A stretch of DNA of 64,000 nt, taken from contig GG704596.1 of NCBI GenBank assembly GCA_000161775.1, positions 2,474,332-2,538,331 on the forward strand, in the 5' to 3' direction. Below the pieces are notes generated by a model. It saw nothing but the letters and a program-made list of their open reading frames with translations. It did no database searches and was not told where the DNA came from. Source of the DNA: Ruegeria lacuscaerulensis ITI-1157. GTDB taxonomy: Bacteria; Pseudomonadota; Alphaproteobacteria; Rhodobacterales; Rhodobacteraceae. Position 1 is the stretch's first letter. The number at the start of each line of letters is the position of its first letter. The translations under genes were made by a program, and so were the position numbers. Shown in pieces: positions 10,224 through 19,476 of the stretch.

Positions 10224-10802
10224 ATGAGATCCTCCAAATCCCGCTCGCGGGCCAAGAACAACCGCAATCGCCCCTCCGGTGGAAACGTCGTAAACCGGGT
10301 CTTCGACAGCTCGGGACCCGAGGGCAAGGTGCGCGGTACGCCGCAGCAGATCATTGACAAGTACAACCAGCTGGCGCGCGATGCACAGCTGGCCAATGAC
10401 CGCGTGGCCGCCGAGAATTTTCAACAGCATGCCGAGCATTACCTGCGCCTGCTGAGCGAAGCGCAGCGCGAGATCGATGCGCGCCGCGATGAGCAGGAGC
10501 GACAGAACCGCGAGCGGCAGGCCGAGCGCGACCGGGAACGTGCCGAGCGTCAGGAGCGTGAAGCCGCACGTCGGGCTGATCCCGCTGAGACGCCGCAGCC
10601 GGACGTGCTGGATCTGGGAGGGAATGCCGAAGCGCCTGAATCCGGCCTGGTCGAAACTCCGGAAAGCAGGAGCGACGCGGCCGAGGCACCGGAGCCCAAG
10701 GAAAAACCGGCGCGTCGTCCGCGCGGCCGCAAGCCCAAAGCGGCTCCCGTCGAGGCCGAGCAGCCGGCGCAAGGTGGCGATGCGCCCGAGGCGGCTGAGT
10801 AA
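10224..10802 (+). CDS. DUF4167 domain protein, putative RNA-binding
   Basis: A 192-residue basic-then-acidic protein. Residues 1-20 are very rich in Arg, Ser, Lys and Asn (MRSSKSRSRAKNNRNR), followed by the conserved DUF4167 core with VFDSSGPEGKVRGTPQQI and AAENFQQHAEHYLRLL. The middle is a charged coiled-coil (EQERQNRERQAERDRERA), and the tail is a low-complexity Pro/Ala/Glu/Arg region ending QGGDAPEAAE. The family is found across alphaproteobacteria and its N-terminus looks nucleic-acid binding; the function is not established. It is followed directly by a strong terminator. Confidence 0.85.
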   Translation: MRSSKSRSRAKNNRNRPSGGNVVNRVFDSSGPEGKVRGTPQQIIDKYNQLARDAQLANDRVAAENFQQHAEHYLRLLSEAQREIDARRDEQERQNRERQAERDRERAERQEREAARRADPAETPQPDVLDLGGNAEAPESGLVETPESRSDAAEAPEPKEKPARRPRGRKPKAAPVEAEQPAQGGDAPEAAE

Positions 10803-10828
10803 ACCTGTCGGAGCTTCATGGTTGAGCA

Positions 10829-10857
10829 AGCCCCGGGCATCTGCACCGGGGCTTTTT
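10829..10857 (+). terminator. Rho-independent terminator after the DUF4167 gene
   Basis: Perfect 8-bp stem AGCCCCGG / CCGGGGCT around a 9-base loop, followed directly by five T residues, 26 bases after the stop codon. Confidence 0.9.
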
Positions 10858-10870
10858 CCTTGGGAGGCTG

Positions 10871-11713
10871 TCAGGGTTTCCGCAATTCCCGTGCAAGGGC
10901 GCAGAAGGCCTCGAGCGAGACCTGTTCGGCGCGCTCGGTGGGTTTGATGCCGGCGGCGGTCAGGCGGTCTTCGATATCGGGGGCGAGGCCCTTGAGCGCG
11001 GCGCGCAGCATCTTGCGGCGCTGATTGAAGGCGGCGGCGACGACACGAGACAGGGTGCCGGCCTCTGCGGGAAAGCGCGGTTCGGGCAGGGCGGTCAGGT
11101 GGACCACGGCGCTGCTGACCTTGGGGGGCGGAGTAAAGGCGCCGGGGGGCAGGGACATGGCGATTTGCGCCTGGGCCCGCCACTGCGCCAGGATCGCCAG
11201 CCGGCCATAGGCCTTGGAGCCGGGTTGCGCCACGATGCGTTCGGCCACTTCGCGCTGGAACATCAGTGTCAGGCTCTGCCAGAAGGGTGGCCATTCCGGC
11301 GGGGTCAGCCAGCGCACAAGCAGCTCGGTGCCGACATTGTAGGGCAGGTTGGCCGCGACGCGGATGGGCGGGGTCAGATGTTCAAGCGGGTCGATTTCAA
11401 GTGCATCGCCATTGATGATCTCGAGCCGACCGGGATAGGCGGCGGCGATTTCTTCGAGGGCGGCGATGCAGCGGGTGTCTTTTTCCACTGCCACCACCTT
11501 GCGTGCGCCTTCGGCCAGCAAGCCGCGAGTCAGGCCGCCGGGTCCGGGGCCGATCTCCAGCACGTCGCATTGGGTCAGGTCTCCGGCCTGCCGGGCGATC
11601 TTGGCCGTCAGGTTGAGATCCAGCAGAAAGTTCTGGCCCAGCGACTTGCGGGCGGACAGTTGGTGCCGTGCGATGACCTCGCGCAGCGGTGGAAGGGTGT
11701 CGATTGCGGTCAT
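10871..11713 (-). CDS. rsmA: 16S rRNA (adenine1518/1519-N6) dimethyltransferase
   Basis: Dimethylates two adjacent adenines in the 3' hairpin of 16S rRNA late in 30S maturation. The 280-residue protein has the N-terminal [10 protein letters not shown] motif, the SAM-binding [15 protein letters not shown], an acidic strand VVAVEKD, and the N6-adenine catalytic motif [11 protein letters not shown]. It closes the leftward lptG-lptD-surA-pdxA-rsmA cluster but is separated from pdxA by about 85 bases that contain a clade-type repeat. Confidence 0.97.
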   Translation of the reverse strand: MTAIDTLPPLREVIARHQLSARKSLGQNFLLDLNLTAKIARQAGDLTQCDVLEIGPGPGGLTRGLLAEGARKVVAVEKDTRCIAALEEIAAAYPGRLEIINGDALEIDPLEHLTPPIRVAANLPYNVGTELLVRWLTPPEWPPFWQSLTLMFQREVAERIVAQPGSKAYGRLAILAQWRAQAQIAMSLPPGAFTPPPKVSSAVVHLTALPEPRFPAEAGTLSRVVAAAFNQRRKMLRAALKGLAPDIEDRLTAAGIKPTERAEQVSLEAFCALARELRKP

Positions 11714-11758
11714 GATCCGGTTACCGTGGCGCAGGGTGCAGGCGGTGCGCCAAAGATT

Positions 11759-11795
11759 TTTTGCCTCCGGCGGGGATATTTGGGGCCAGATGAAG
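11759..11795 (-). repeat. Conserved 3'-flank element, copy A
   Basis: Read on the minus strand this starts 2 bases after the pdxA stop: CTTCATCTGGCCCCAAATAT, then CCCCGCCGGAGGC and an A-run. The core (11771-11795) matches a second copy at 20564-20588 at 22 of 25 positions. Both copies are in the same orientation and both follow a minus-strand stop codon. Similar sequences are, to my recollection, common at gene ends in Rhodobacteraceae. Role unknown. Confidence 0.6.
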
Positions 11796-11797
11796 GA

Positions 11798-12763
11798 TCA
11801 AGTGCTTTGTGCCATGCGTTGGGCGAGTTTCAGCGCCTCGATCAGGCTGGTGGGATTGGCGATGCCTTTCCCGGCGATGTCGAGCGCGGTGCCGTGGTCG
11901 GGCGAGGTGCGGATGAAGGGCAGGCCCAGGGTCACGTTCACGCCCCGGTCGAAATCGAGCGTCTTGATCGGGATCAGCGCCTGATCGTGATACATGGCGA
12001 TGGCGGCATCGTAGCGGGCGCGCGCGGCGGCGTGGAACATCGTGTCGGCCGGGTGTGGGCCAGTGACGGTGTATCCGTCGGGGGTGAGATCGGCCAGCAG
12101 GGGGGCGATCCAGTCCAGTTCCTCGCGGCCCATCTTGCCACCTTCGCCGGCATGGGGGTTGAGACCGGCTACCGCGATGCGAGGATGCGGGATTCCGAAT
12201 TGGTGGCGCAGGCCATCGGCGGTGATTGCGATCGTGTCGCGCAGCAGATCGGGCGTGAGCCGCGAGGGCACCTGCGACAGCGGGATGTGGATCGTGGCGG
12301 GCACCACGCGGAGTTGCTCGCTGGCCAGCATCATCACCACGCGGGAACGTCCTGCCAGCGCAGCCAGAAACTCGGTATGGCCCGGATAGGCGAAATCGGC
12401 GCCGTCGATCAGGGCCTTCTTGTGGATCGGTGCCGTGCAGAGGGCCGAGGCTGCGCCCGATTGAACAAGTGACACGCCGGTTTCGATGGCGTCGATCACC
12501 GAAGGCGCATTGGCCGGATCGGGGTGGCCCGGCAGGTTGGGGGCCGGAAAGGTCAGCGGAAACACCGGCAGCGCCTCTGCGCAGATGTCAGCCACCTGGG
12601 CGGGGTCTACGATCTCGGTCGTGGGGATGTCGTCGGGCAGGTGGCCAGGATCGCCGATGTAGAAGAACGGGCAGCTGTCGCGCAGCGCGGCCCAGGCCTT
12701 GGCGGCGATTTCGGGGCCGATGCCCGAGGGTTCGCCGCAGCTGAGCGCGATGGGCGCGGTCAT
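11798..12763 (-). CDS. pdxA: 4-hydroxythreonine-4-phosphate dehydrogenase
   Basis: NAD-dependent step of pyridoxal 5'-phosphate synthesis from 4-phosphohydroxy-L-threonine. The 321-residue protein opens with SCGEPSGIGPEIAAKAW, and carries the family segments TAPIHKKALIDGADFAYPGHTEF, AGLNPHAGEGGKMGREELD, AMYHDQALIPIKTL, and near the end FIRTSPDHGTALDIAGKG; the metal-binding histidines lie in these. The start overlaps the surA stop (4 bases), so the two are co-translated. Confidence 0.97.
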   Translation of the reverse strand: MTAPIALSCGEPSGIGPEIAAKAWAALRDSCPFFYIGDPGHLPDDIPTTEIVDPAQVADICAEALPVFPLTFPAPNLPGHPDPANAPSVIDAIETGVSLVQSGAASALCTAPIHKKALIDGADFAYPGHTEFLAALAGRSRVVMMLASEQLRVVPATIHIPLSQVPSRLTPDLLRDTIAITADGLRHQFGIPHPRIAVAGLNPHAGEGGKMGREELDWIAPLLADLTPDGYTVTGPHPADTMFHAAARARYDAAIAMYHDQALIPIKTLDFDRGVNVTLGLPFIRTSPDHGTALDIAGKGIANPTSLIEALKLAQRMAQST

Positions 12764-14013
12764 TGCTCGATGATCGCGGCGTCGGCGCGCAGCTGCTCCA
12801 GCAGGCTGTCGGCGAATGCCTGCAGCCGCTGCTGGGTCAGTGCGTTGGCCACATCCTCGCGCGAGGTGTTCTCGCCCAGATCGCGGGTGCGGCCGCAGAG
12901 CATCAGGAATACCAGCGTCTGGCCGTTGTTGCGGGTCAGTGTCGTGGACACCTCGTTCGGGTCGAGTTTTGCCAGTTCAAGGGCGATGTCGCGCGGAATT
13001 TCGGACGGGCTGGCATCGACCCGGTCGAGCACTTCGGGTGGCTGTCCCTTGGCGATGCCGTACAGGTCGTCGCAGGTATCCACTTTTTCCTTGAGGTCCG
13101 CCGCCCGCCTTTGGGTTTCGGGGCTGAGGCCGCCAGGAAGGTAATAGGCGGCGTAGTCGATCTTGGAGTAACGCGGCGTGCCGGTTGCAACCTCGCGCAG
13201 GCCGCGCAGTTGAAACAGCGCAACGGCGTTGGGGAGCGTCAGGGGGTCAGTCACTTCACCGGTCTTGAGGCCCAGGATGATCGGTTGCAGCACTGGCGGC
13301 AGGTTGGTGATGTTCAACCAATCCAGACGCCCGCCGTTTTCGCGCGTTGGCGCGGCAGAGTACTGGGTGGCCGCTGCCGAGAATGCATCGACGGACTTTA
13401 CCTGAGCGATCTCCTCGGCCAGCGCCTCGGCCTGACCAAGGGTCTGAGGCGTGACGGGTATGATGATCTCGGACAGAAGCACCTGCAGCCCGCCACCGCC
13501 GGCCTGGCCCAGAGCGCGGTTGATCTCGTCCTGGGTGGGGCGGGCCTGAGAGATGAAGCGGGCACTGACGTAATCGCGCCAGGCCAATTGGCTGGCGACA
13601 TAGTCACGCACGGTTTCCGGAGCGACGCCCGCATCCGAAAGGGCCGCCAGAAACTCTTCAGGGGACAACTGTCCGCGCGCGGCGAATTCGTCGATTGCCA
13701 ATTGCACGTCTTCGGGCGCAGACTGGATACCGGCTTCGCGCATGGCCTGTTTGCGCAGGCGTTCGTCAATCAGGGCCTTGCGCACCTCGGCCTCTGAGCT
13801 GCCGGGTATGCCCAGCAGTTCAAGAAACCGTTGGCGTTGTTCCAGCTCGTACCAGGTAACGATGTCCTGATTGACACGAATGGCTGGGGAAAACGGGCTT
13901 TGGGCCGATGCGGGATGCGCAGCGATCGCAAGCATTGCCGCCGCCAGCAGGGGCGCGACCGGTTTCGCGAAACCGGACCGAAGAAACCATGAGATACCTG
14001 AAATCAACTGCAT
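12760..14013 (-). CDS. surA: Periplasmic peptidyl-prolyl isomerase / outer-membrane protein chaperone, SurA type
   Basis: A 417-residue protein with a signal sequence (PLLAAAMLAIAAHPASAQ) followed by a SurA-like N-terminal chaperone domain (PFSPAIRVNQDIVTWYELEQR; LIDERLRKQAM). One parvulin-type PPIase region is discernible around residues 175-280 (LLSEIIIPVT, ATQYSAAPTRENGGRLDWL). The second parvulin domain of E. coli SurA is not obvious, as is usual in this clade. The start lies 10 bases inside the end of lptD, indicating translational coupling and a joint role in building outer-membrane beta-barrels. Confidence 0.85.
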   Translation of the reverse strand: MQLISGISWFLRSGFAKPVAPLLAAAMLAIAAHPASAQSPFSPAIRVNQDIVTWYELEQRQRFLELLGIPGSSEAEVRKALIDERLRKQAMREAGIQSAPEDVQLAIDEFAARGQLSPEEFLAALSDAGVAPETVRDYVASQLAWRDYVSARFISQARPTQDEINRALGQAGGGGLQVLLSEIIIPVTPQTLGQAEALAEEIAQVKSVDAFSAAATQYSAAPTRENGGRLDWLNITNLPPVLQPIILGLKTGEVTDPLTLPNAVALFQLRGLREVATGTPRYSKIDYAAYYLPGGLSPETQRRAADLKEKVDTCDDLYGIAKGQPPEVLDRVDASPSEIPRDIALELAKLDPNEVSTTLTRNNGQTLVFLMLCGRTRDLGENTSREDVANALTQQRLQAFADSLLEQLRADAAIIEQ

Positions 14014-16163
14014 TTTCTCTTGTACTTCTTGCCCGCGCCTTCAACGGCATATCCTGTCAGTGCAACGGTAAAGCCGAATTCCGTCGAAGGCTCAATACTT
14101 GATGTCGAAGTATATCGCCGACTGACGGACATGTTCACCTGCACGCATTCGTTCTCGTAGGTCAGGCCGAGGCCCAGCCGCAGCGGTTCGGACCCGGCCA
14201 GATCATAGCGGGCCAATGCATTCGTCCGCCAGTTCTCGTCGATGCGATGACGTCCCGTCAACCGGATCTCGGAGATCTCCTCGTCGAGGCTTTCGGTGGG
14301 ATCGGGCTCTTGCCAGATGTAGCTGCCGGACAGCCCCGAAGTCTCGTTGCTCCATGCGCCTCGAATTTCGGCCTTGGTAAAGCTCAGGTCGCCGTCCAGA
14401 AGGCCGCGTGCCGACAGGGTCAGGCCCTCGATCGTCTTGATATGACCGGCCAGCAACAGGTCCGATGACGTACCCTGCAAGCCCGAGCTAAGGGTAAAGG
14501 ACGGATCGGCATCGGCGCGGAAGACCTGGCCGATCGTGGCCAGCGCCTGCCAGCCGCCGGGGGCGGAACGGGCCCAGTTGAGGCCGAAGACCGCCGCGGT
14601 TCCGTCCTCGCGCCGATCTTCGGCCGGAAAGCGCGACAGTGACAGCAGGTTGCCCTGATCGAACTCCTGGAAGGTGCTTTCGTCATCGGGCACATCGGTG
14701 TCGGACACATGTGTCCAGCCGATCTGCGCGATGGGTTCGAGGAACTGCGTCGCGCCCGAAGCTTCGCGCCGGCTCATCGGATAGCGCAGCGTCAGCGCCG
14801 CGCGCGGGGTCGAGCGCGTGATCTGTTCGGGGTAGGTGCTGTCGTCCCGGATGTCGAACCTGTCCACGGAAGCGCCCAGTTCGACATCAGCGCGCAGACC
14901 GGTAGCAAAGGTCCAGCTGCGCAGCCATTGCGCGTCGAACGTGGCACGCGCCACGTCGCGCCCGGTGACGTCCTCGTCGCTGGTGCGATCGTGGGCATGG
15001 GTCAGGAAGCCCAGCCGGACCTCGCCACCGGTCGCCTTGGGGAAATAGCGCTTTTCGTAGTTCAGGTCGAACACGCGCGAAGGGATTTCGTCCTGATCTT
15101 CGCTGTCGCGCAGGGTCTTGTAGTGGATGAAGCTTGTGCGGAAGGCCGTATCACGCTTGATTCGTTCGAGCGCGATTTCGCTGCGCAAACGGTCATAGTC
15201 GGGCAGGCCATAGTCGACCAGATACGCGTCGTCCGATGCGGTCTGGATGTCGAAGGTCAGCCGGAAATCGTTCTTGAGGGTGAACCACCCGTTGGCGAAG
15301 AAATAGCCGCGATCCTGATCGGTCTGCACGTCGTCGCGCGTGTAGGCGCCTTCGAACTGCAGTCGGCCGTTCTTGAACGCCTGACGGTACCGATAGCCCA
15401 GGGTCGTGGTCTTGGATGAAAGATAGGGAGTCAGGGTCAGGTCGCGGTGATCGCCGAGCTTGAAGAAATACGGGACCTGAACCCCGGTGCCCAGCTGCGA
15501 CGTCGTCCGGATGGACGGGACAAGAAAGCCCGTCGCCCTTTCCAGCGTGGGGTCGGGTAGGCGCAGCGTCGGGAAGTAGAATACCGGTACGTCGAGCAGC
15601 CGGAATTGCGCACCTTCGAAATACAGCTGTCGTTCGGCCTGGTCGTGGATCACTTTGCGGGCTCGGATCTGCCACAGAGGCGGGCTGCCATCGCTGCAGA
15701 CATGGCAGGACGTGGCCGAGACCTTGCTGAACTGGGTGAAGCGCCCCGAGGTGCGCGTAGCTTCGACCGCCGCGATCTGGACCTGTTGGTCAAACACCAT
15801 CCGAGCGCCGACCAACAGGCCGTTCTGAATGCCATCATCCAATTGAGCTGCGTCGGCCAGCACAGTTGCCTGCCTGCCCTGATCGATGCGGATCGGGCCT
15901 TCCAGCGTCAGTTCGCCGGTTTCCCGGTCGAAGGTAATGCGTTCGGCAGTCAGCCGTACGTCCCCCTGGAAAGCCTCGACATTGCCTTCGGCGACCAGCT
16001 TGCGTTCACGAGTGATGAAGATCCTGTCGGCCACCAGAAGGGCGGGCTGTTCGGATTTCAGGGCCTGACCGGCGACAGGCTCGGGGCTGGATTGCGCCGC
16101 CGCCATCACTGGCGCAGATACAGCAACAGCGCTCGACAGCAGAAATGGCAAGAGGCGCCGCAT
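14004..16163 (-). CDS. lptD: LPS-assembly protein LptD
   Basis: Outer-membrane barrel that inserts lipopolysaccharide into the outer leaflet. The 719-residue protein has a signal peptide (LLSSAVAVSAPVMAAAQ), an OstA/LptA-like jellyroll domain (residues about 45-150, with LEGPIRIDQGRQATVLADAA), and a long C-terminal beta-barrel of alternating aromatic strands. Cysteines occur at CHVC in the N-terminal domain and near the C-terminus (NECVQVN and the final KRKCS), consistent with LptD disulfides. The ATG overlaps the lptG stop as TGATG. Confidence 0.95.
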   Translation of the reverse strand: MRRLLPFLLSSAVAVSAPVMAAAQSSPEPVAGQALKSEQPALLVADRIFITRERKLVAEGNVEAFQGDVRLTAERITFDRETGELTLEGPIRIDQGRQATVLADAAQLDDGIQNGLLVGARMVFDQQVQIAAVEATRTSGRFTQFSKVSATSCHVCSDGSPPLWQIRARKVIHDQAERQLYFEGAQFRLLDVPVFYFPTLRLPDPTLERATGFLVPSIRTTSQLGTGVQVPYFFKLGDHRDLTLTPYLSSKTTTLGYRYRQAFKNGRLQFEGAYTRDDVQTDQDRGYFFANGWFTLKNDFRLTFDIQTASDDAYLVDYGLPDYDRLRSEIALERIKRDTAFRTSFIHYKTLRDSEDQDEIPSRVFDLNYEKRYFPKATGGEVRLGFLTHAHDRTSDEDVTGRDVARATFDAQWLRSWTFATGLRADVELGASVDRFDIRDDSTYPEQITRSTPRAALTLRYPMSRREASGATQFLEPIAQIGWTHVSDTDVPDDESTFQEFDQGNLLSLSRFPAEDRREDGTAAVFGLNWARSAPGGWQALATIGQVFRADADPSFTLSSGLQGTSSDLLLAGHIKTIEGLTLSARGLLDGDLSFTKAEIRGAWSNETSGLSGSYIWQEPDPTESLDEEISEIRLTGRHRIDENWRTNALARYDLAGSEPLRLGLGLTYENECVQVNMSVSRRYTSTSSIEPSTEFGFTVALTGYAVEGAGKKYKRKCS

Positions 16164-17263
16164 CACCCATCCTCCGCGTGCAGCAAGAGACCAAGAGACA
16201 GCAATATGGCGGCAAAAGGGGGCGCCCAGGCGGCAAGCATGACCGGCAATTGGCCGTTTTCCCCGAGGATCTGCGCGAAATTGCGGACGAAATATATGGC
16301 AAATCCCAGCAGCACCGCCGTCAATACCGCAATTCCGGTGCCGCCGAAACGGACATGGCGCATGGTAAAGGCTGCACCGATCAGGACCATCGACACCAGG
16401 AAGAACGGTCGCGCCAGTTGTGCCTGCAGCCAGACCTCGTACTGTTTCGTGGAAAAGCCGGCTTGGGCCAGGTCGCGGATCAACTGCGGCAGATCATAGA
16501 TCGAGACAAGGCCCTGGTGGCCCAACCTGTCCAGGATTCGCTCGCGCGTCAGGGTCGTCGGCAACGCCAGGGTGTCATACTCGCTCGAGAAGAACTCGGG
16601 GTTGGCGGCCCGCGACAGCGACCAGTCCTTGACGCCCCGCAGCAGCCACTGGCCATCCAGAAGTTCGGCGCTTTGGGCAATGATCTGCCGTGTCGGAATG
16701 CCCTGAGGGGAAAAGGTGATGATGGTCACGTCGATGAGCTTGAGCGTGTCGCCGTTTTCGGTGCCCGCCGCATGGATCACCGATTGTCCGTCTTTCGATC
16801 CCTGCCGCAGCCACAGGCCGTCGCGGCTGAGCGAGAGGGTCGAACTGCCGCCGTTGCGGTACTGGTCCGACAGGGTTTCATATTTCTCCGATGTGGCCGC
16901 GGCAATCGGGTTGAGCAGGGCGACGGCCAGCGCGCCGATTCCAAGCGCCAGAGCAACAGGAGCAGCAAGGGCGCGGATCCCCGATCGTCCGATTGCGCGC
17001 GTCACCACCAGTTCCGAACTGCGGGCCAGGCCCACGAACAGGGCGATGGTTGACAGGATCATCAACAAGGGCAGCATTTCAGAGATCGCCGCAGGCGTGT
17101 TGAGCAGGGTCAGTTGCAGCAATTGACCAAACGACAGGTCGGCGTCACCAAATCGCCGCACCTGCTCGATCAGATCGATCAGGATCATCAGGGTCAGAAA
17201 AATCGCGCCGATCACCACGAAGCTCTGGAGGAACCGGCGGGCGAAGTACCGATCGAGAATCAC
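16163..17263 (-). CDS. lptG: LPS export ABC transporter permease LptG
   Basis: One of the two inner-membrane permeases of the LptB2FG exporter. The 366-residue protein begins at a GTG codon (MILDRYFARRFLQSFVVIGA) and shows the family layout: three N-terminal membrane helices, a periplasmic beta-jellyroll domain (about residues 130-270), and three C-terminal helices (FFLVSMVLIGAAFTM; TAVLLGFAIYFVRNF; AILLSLGLLL). The N-terminal YFARRF and LIEQVRRF are LptG-type rather than LptF-type. Its usual upstream partner lptF is not present here. Confidence 0.93.
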   Translation of the reverse strand: MILDRYFARRFLQSFVVIGAIFLTLMILIDLIEQVRRFGDADLSFGQLLQLTLLNTPAAISEMLPLLMILSTIALFVGLARSSELVVTRAIGRSGIRALAAPVALALGIGALAVALLNPIAAATSEKYETLSDQYRNGGSSTLSLSRDGLWLRQGSKDGQSVIHAAGTENGDTLKLIDVTIITFSPQGIPTRQIIAQSAELLDGQWLLRGVKDWSLSRAANPEFFSSEYDTLALPTTLTRERILDRLGHQGLVSIYDLPQLIRDLAQAGFSTKQYEVWLQAQLARPFFLVSMVLIGAAFTMRHVRFGGTGIAVLTAVLLGFAIYFVRNFAQILGENGQLPVMLAAWAPPFAAILLSLGLLLHAEDG

Positions 17264-17490
17264 TGACGGAACCCCGCCGCATCACCGCATCTCCCCCCGC
17301 CGCCGCAATCGCTTGGGCACGCGATCACGCGCGATGGCCTATGCCTGCCGAATGGTGCCAAGTCCTTCCCCCGAGCCTGCCGGTCATTTTCGGGCGACCT
17401 TAATGCAATTGGTTGGCGGGGAAAACTGCTATCTGGTCAATGCCGCGCCTGCGGGCTAGGTCTGGGGGCAGAGTTTTTCAGGAGCAAGAA
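17264..17490. other. Intergenic region lptG-pepA with possible lptF remnant
   Basis: A 227-base gap between divergent genes, where lptF would normally sit. On the minus strand at 17282-17338 an in-frame segment reads AIARDRVPKRLRRRGEMR followed by TGA, preceded by an in-frame TAG. A basic tail of this kind, 18 bases before lptG, is what an LptF C-terminus would look like. Nothing else of lptF is visible. The promoters of pepA and of the lptG operon must also lie here. Confidence 0.3.
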
Positions 17491-18963
17491 ATGAGCAGTC
17501 TGGTACCGATCCGCTTCCAATCCCAAGATCTGGACGTGATGGCGCAGGCCGAGGGGCGCGTGGCTATCATCATCCCTGACGACGGCAAGTTGAACCCCGC
17601 CGCGCGCCGGGCCAACCGTCTGACCCGTGGCGCCATCGCCCGGCTGATCGAAAGCGCGCGGTTCGGCAAGGCCAAGACGGGCGAGGTGATCTCGTTGGCC
17701 TGGCCCTGCGGGATGGCGGCCGAGGCGCTGGACGTGCTGGTCCTGCCGCGCCGCCCCGACGCGGACGAGGCGCGCAAGGGCGGCGCCGCGCTGGCCAAGT
17801 TGGCCGCGGGCAAGGATCTGCTGGTGATGGCCGGCAACCAGGTGCGGGTCGAGGATCTGGCCATGGGCATCGCGCTGCGCAGCTATGCGTTCGACGCGCA
17901 CAAGACCAAGGCCGACGCGGATGACTCGCAGGGCGCCGTGACCATCTGCCATGTCAAGGCCGACGAGGCCGAGGCCGCGTTCGCGCCCCTGTATGCGGTG
18001 GCCGATGGCGTGCGCATGACCCGCGACCTGACCAATGAACCGGCCAACGTGCTGACGACCACCGAATTCGCTGCCCGTCTGAAAGAGATGGAAGACCTCG
18101 GCCTTGAGGTCGAGGTGCTGGACGAGGACGATCTGACCAAGCTGGGCATGCGCACCTTGCTGAGCGTCGGGCAGGGGTCGCACAGCCCGTCCAAGGTGGT
18201 GGTAATGCAGTGGAACGGCGGCGACGCCAATGACGCGCCTCTGGCGCTGGTGGGCAAGGGGGTCGTGTTCGACACCGGCGGGATTTCCCTGAAACCCGCG
18301 GCAGGGATGGAGGACATGACCATGGACATGGGCGGCGCCGGGGTCGTGGCCGGCACCATGCGCGCGCTGGCCAGGCGCAAGGCCAAGGCCAATGTCGTGG
18401 GTCTGGTCGGGCTGGTCGAGAACATGCCCTCGGGCAACGCCATCCGCCCCGGCGACGTGGTCAAGTCGATGAAGGGCGACACGGTCGAGATCATCAACAC
18501 CGATGCCGAGGGCCGCTTGGTGCTGTGTGACGTGATGTGGTACGCGCAGGAGCGGTTCAAGCCGGTGGGCATGATCGATCTGGCCACCCTGACCGGCGCC
18601 ATCATCATCGGGCTGGGGCATGAAAACGCCGGCGTGTTTTCCAACAACGACACCTTCTGCGACGCGTTCCTGAAGGCGGCCCGGGCAGAAGACGAAGGCG
18701 CGTGGCGGATGCCGCTGGGCGAGGCTTATGACAAGCAGCTGGAGTCGCGCATCGCCGACATCAAGAACGTGGGCGGCCGGCCCGCCGGGTCGATCACCGC
18801 GGCGCAGTTCCTGCAGCGTTTCGTCAAGGAAGATACGCCCTGGATCCATCTGGACATCGCCGGTGTGGCCTCGGTGGCGAAGGAAACCGACTATGCGCCC
18901 AAAGGCGCGACCGGATGGGGCGTGCGGGCGTTGAGCCGCTTCGTGCAGGACAATTTCGAGTAG
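17491..18963 (+). CDS. pepA: Leucyl aminopeptidase (M17)
   Basis: Cytosolic dizinc/manganese aminopeptidase, normally hexameric. The 490-residue protein carries the M17 signature NTDAEGRLVL, the metal-binding GKGVVFDTGGISLKPAAGME, and the VGLVGLVENMPSGNAIRPGDV segment. The ATG at 17491 follows CAGGAGCAAGAA, a good ribosome binding site. The gene is followed 4 bases later by holC, an arrangement shared with many proteobacteria. Confidence 0.97.
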   Translation: MSSLVPIRFQSQDLDVMAQAEGRVAIIIPDDGKLNPAARRANRLTRGAIARLIESARFGKAKTGEVISLAWPCGMAAEALDVLVLPRRPDADEARKGGAALAKLAAGKDLLVMAGNQVRVEDLAMGIALRSYAFDAHKTKADADDSQGAVTICHVKADEAEAAFAPLYAVADGVRMTRDLTNEPANVLTTTEFAARLKEMEDLGLEVEVLDEDDLTKLGMRTLLSVGQGSHSPSKVVVMQWNGGDANDAPLALVGKGVVFDTGGISLKPAAGMEDMTMDMGGAGVVAGTMRALARRKAKANVVGLVGLVENMPSGNAIRPGDVVKSMKGDTVEIINTDAEGRLVLCDVMWYAQERFKPVGMIDLATLTGAIIIGLGHENAGVFSNNDTFCDAFLKAARAEDEGAWRMPLGEAYDKQLESRIADIKNVGGRPAGSITAAQFLQRFVKEDTPWIHLDIAGVASVAKETDYAPKGATGWGVRALSRFVQDNFE

Positions 18964-18967
18964 GCCG

Positions 18968-19429
18968 ATGGGCGCCGTCTATTTCTACCACCTGACCCGT
19001 CACCCGCTGGAGCACACCTTGCCGGTGCTGCTGGACAAGGCGCGGCAGGCCGGGTGGCGGATTGCCGTGCGGGGCACCGACCCCGCGCGGATGGACTGGC
19101 TGGACGAAAGGCTGTGGCTGGGCCCCGAGGAATCGTTTCTGCCGCATGGGCGCGCGGGCGGGCCGCATGACGCGATGCAGCCCATCCTGCTGACCACCGG
19201 ACCCGAGGCCGCCAATGACCCGGCCTGTCTGATGGCGGTGGACGGGGCCGAAGTGGCCGCCGACGAGGTGACTGCGTTGGAGCGGGTCTGCATCCTGTTT
19301 GACGGGAACGATCCGCAGGCGCTGGATCATGCGCGGGGGCAGTGGAAGGCGTTGACCGCGGCTGGCTGCGCCGCCCAGTACTGGTCCGAGGAGTCGGGCC
19401 GGTGGGAGAAAAAGGCCGAATCCGGGTGA
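18968..19429 (+). CDS. holC: DNA polymerase III chi subunit
   Basis: Clamp-loader accessory subunit that links the polymerase to SSB. The 153-residue protein shows the chi pattern: an N-terminal VYFYHLTRHPLEHTLPVLLDKA, LDERLWLGPEESFLPHG, QPILLTTG, and the C-terminal LFDGNDPQALDHARGQWKAL. It lies 4 bases after pepA and is almost certainly co-transcribed with it. Confidence 0.94.
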   Translation: MGAVYFYHLTRHPLEHTLPVLLDKARQAGWRIAVRGTDPARMDWLDERLWLGPEESFLPHGRAGGPHDAMQPILLTTGPEAANDPACLMAVDGAEVAADEVTALERVCILFDGNDPQALDHARGQWKALTAAGCAAQYWSEESGRWEKKAESG

Positions 19430-19476
19430 CGCGGCCACGGGCGGTGCGACCGCCCGCGAGGACAGGAGAGATTGCA

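Noticed and set aside
17437..18849. 470-codon open frame antisense to pepA
   Set aside because: No motif; the plus strand encodes a complete aminopeptidase with all signatures.
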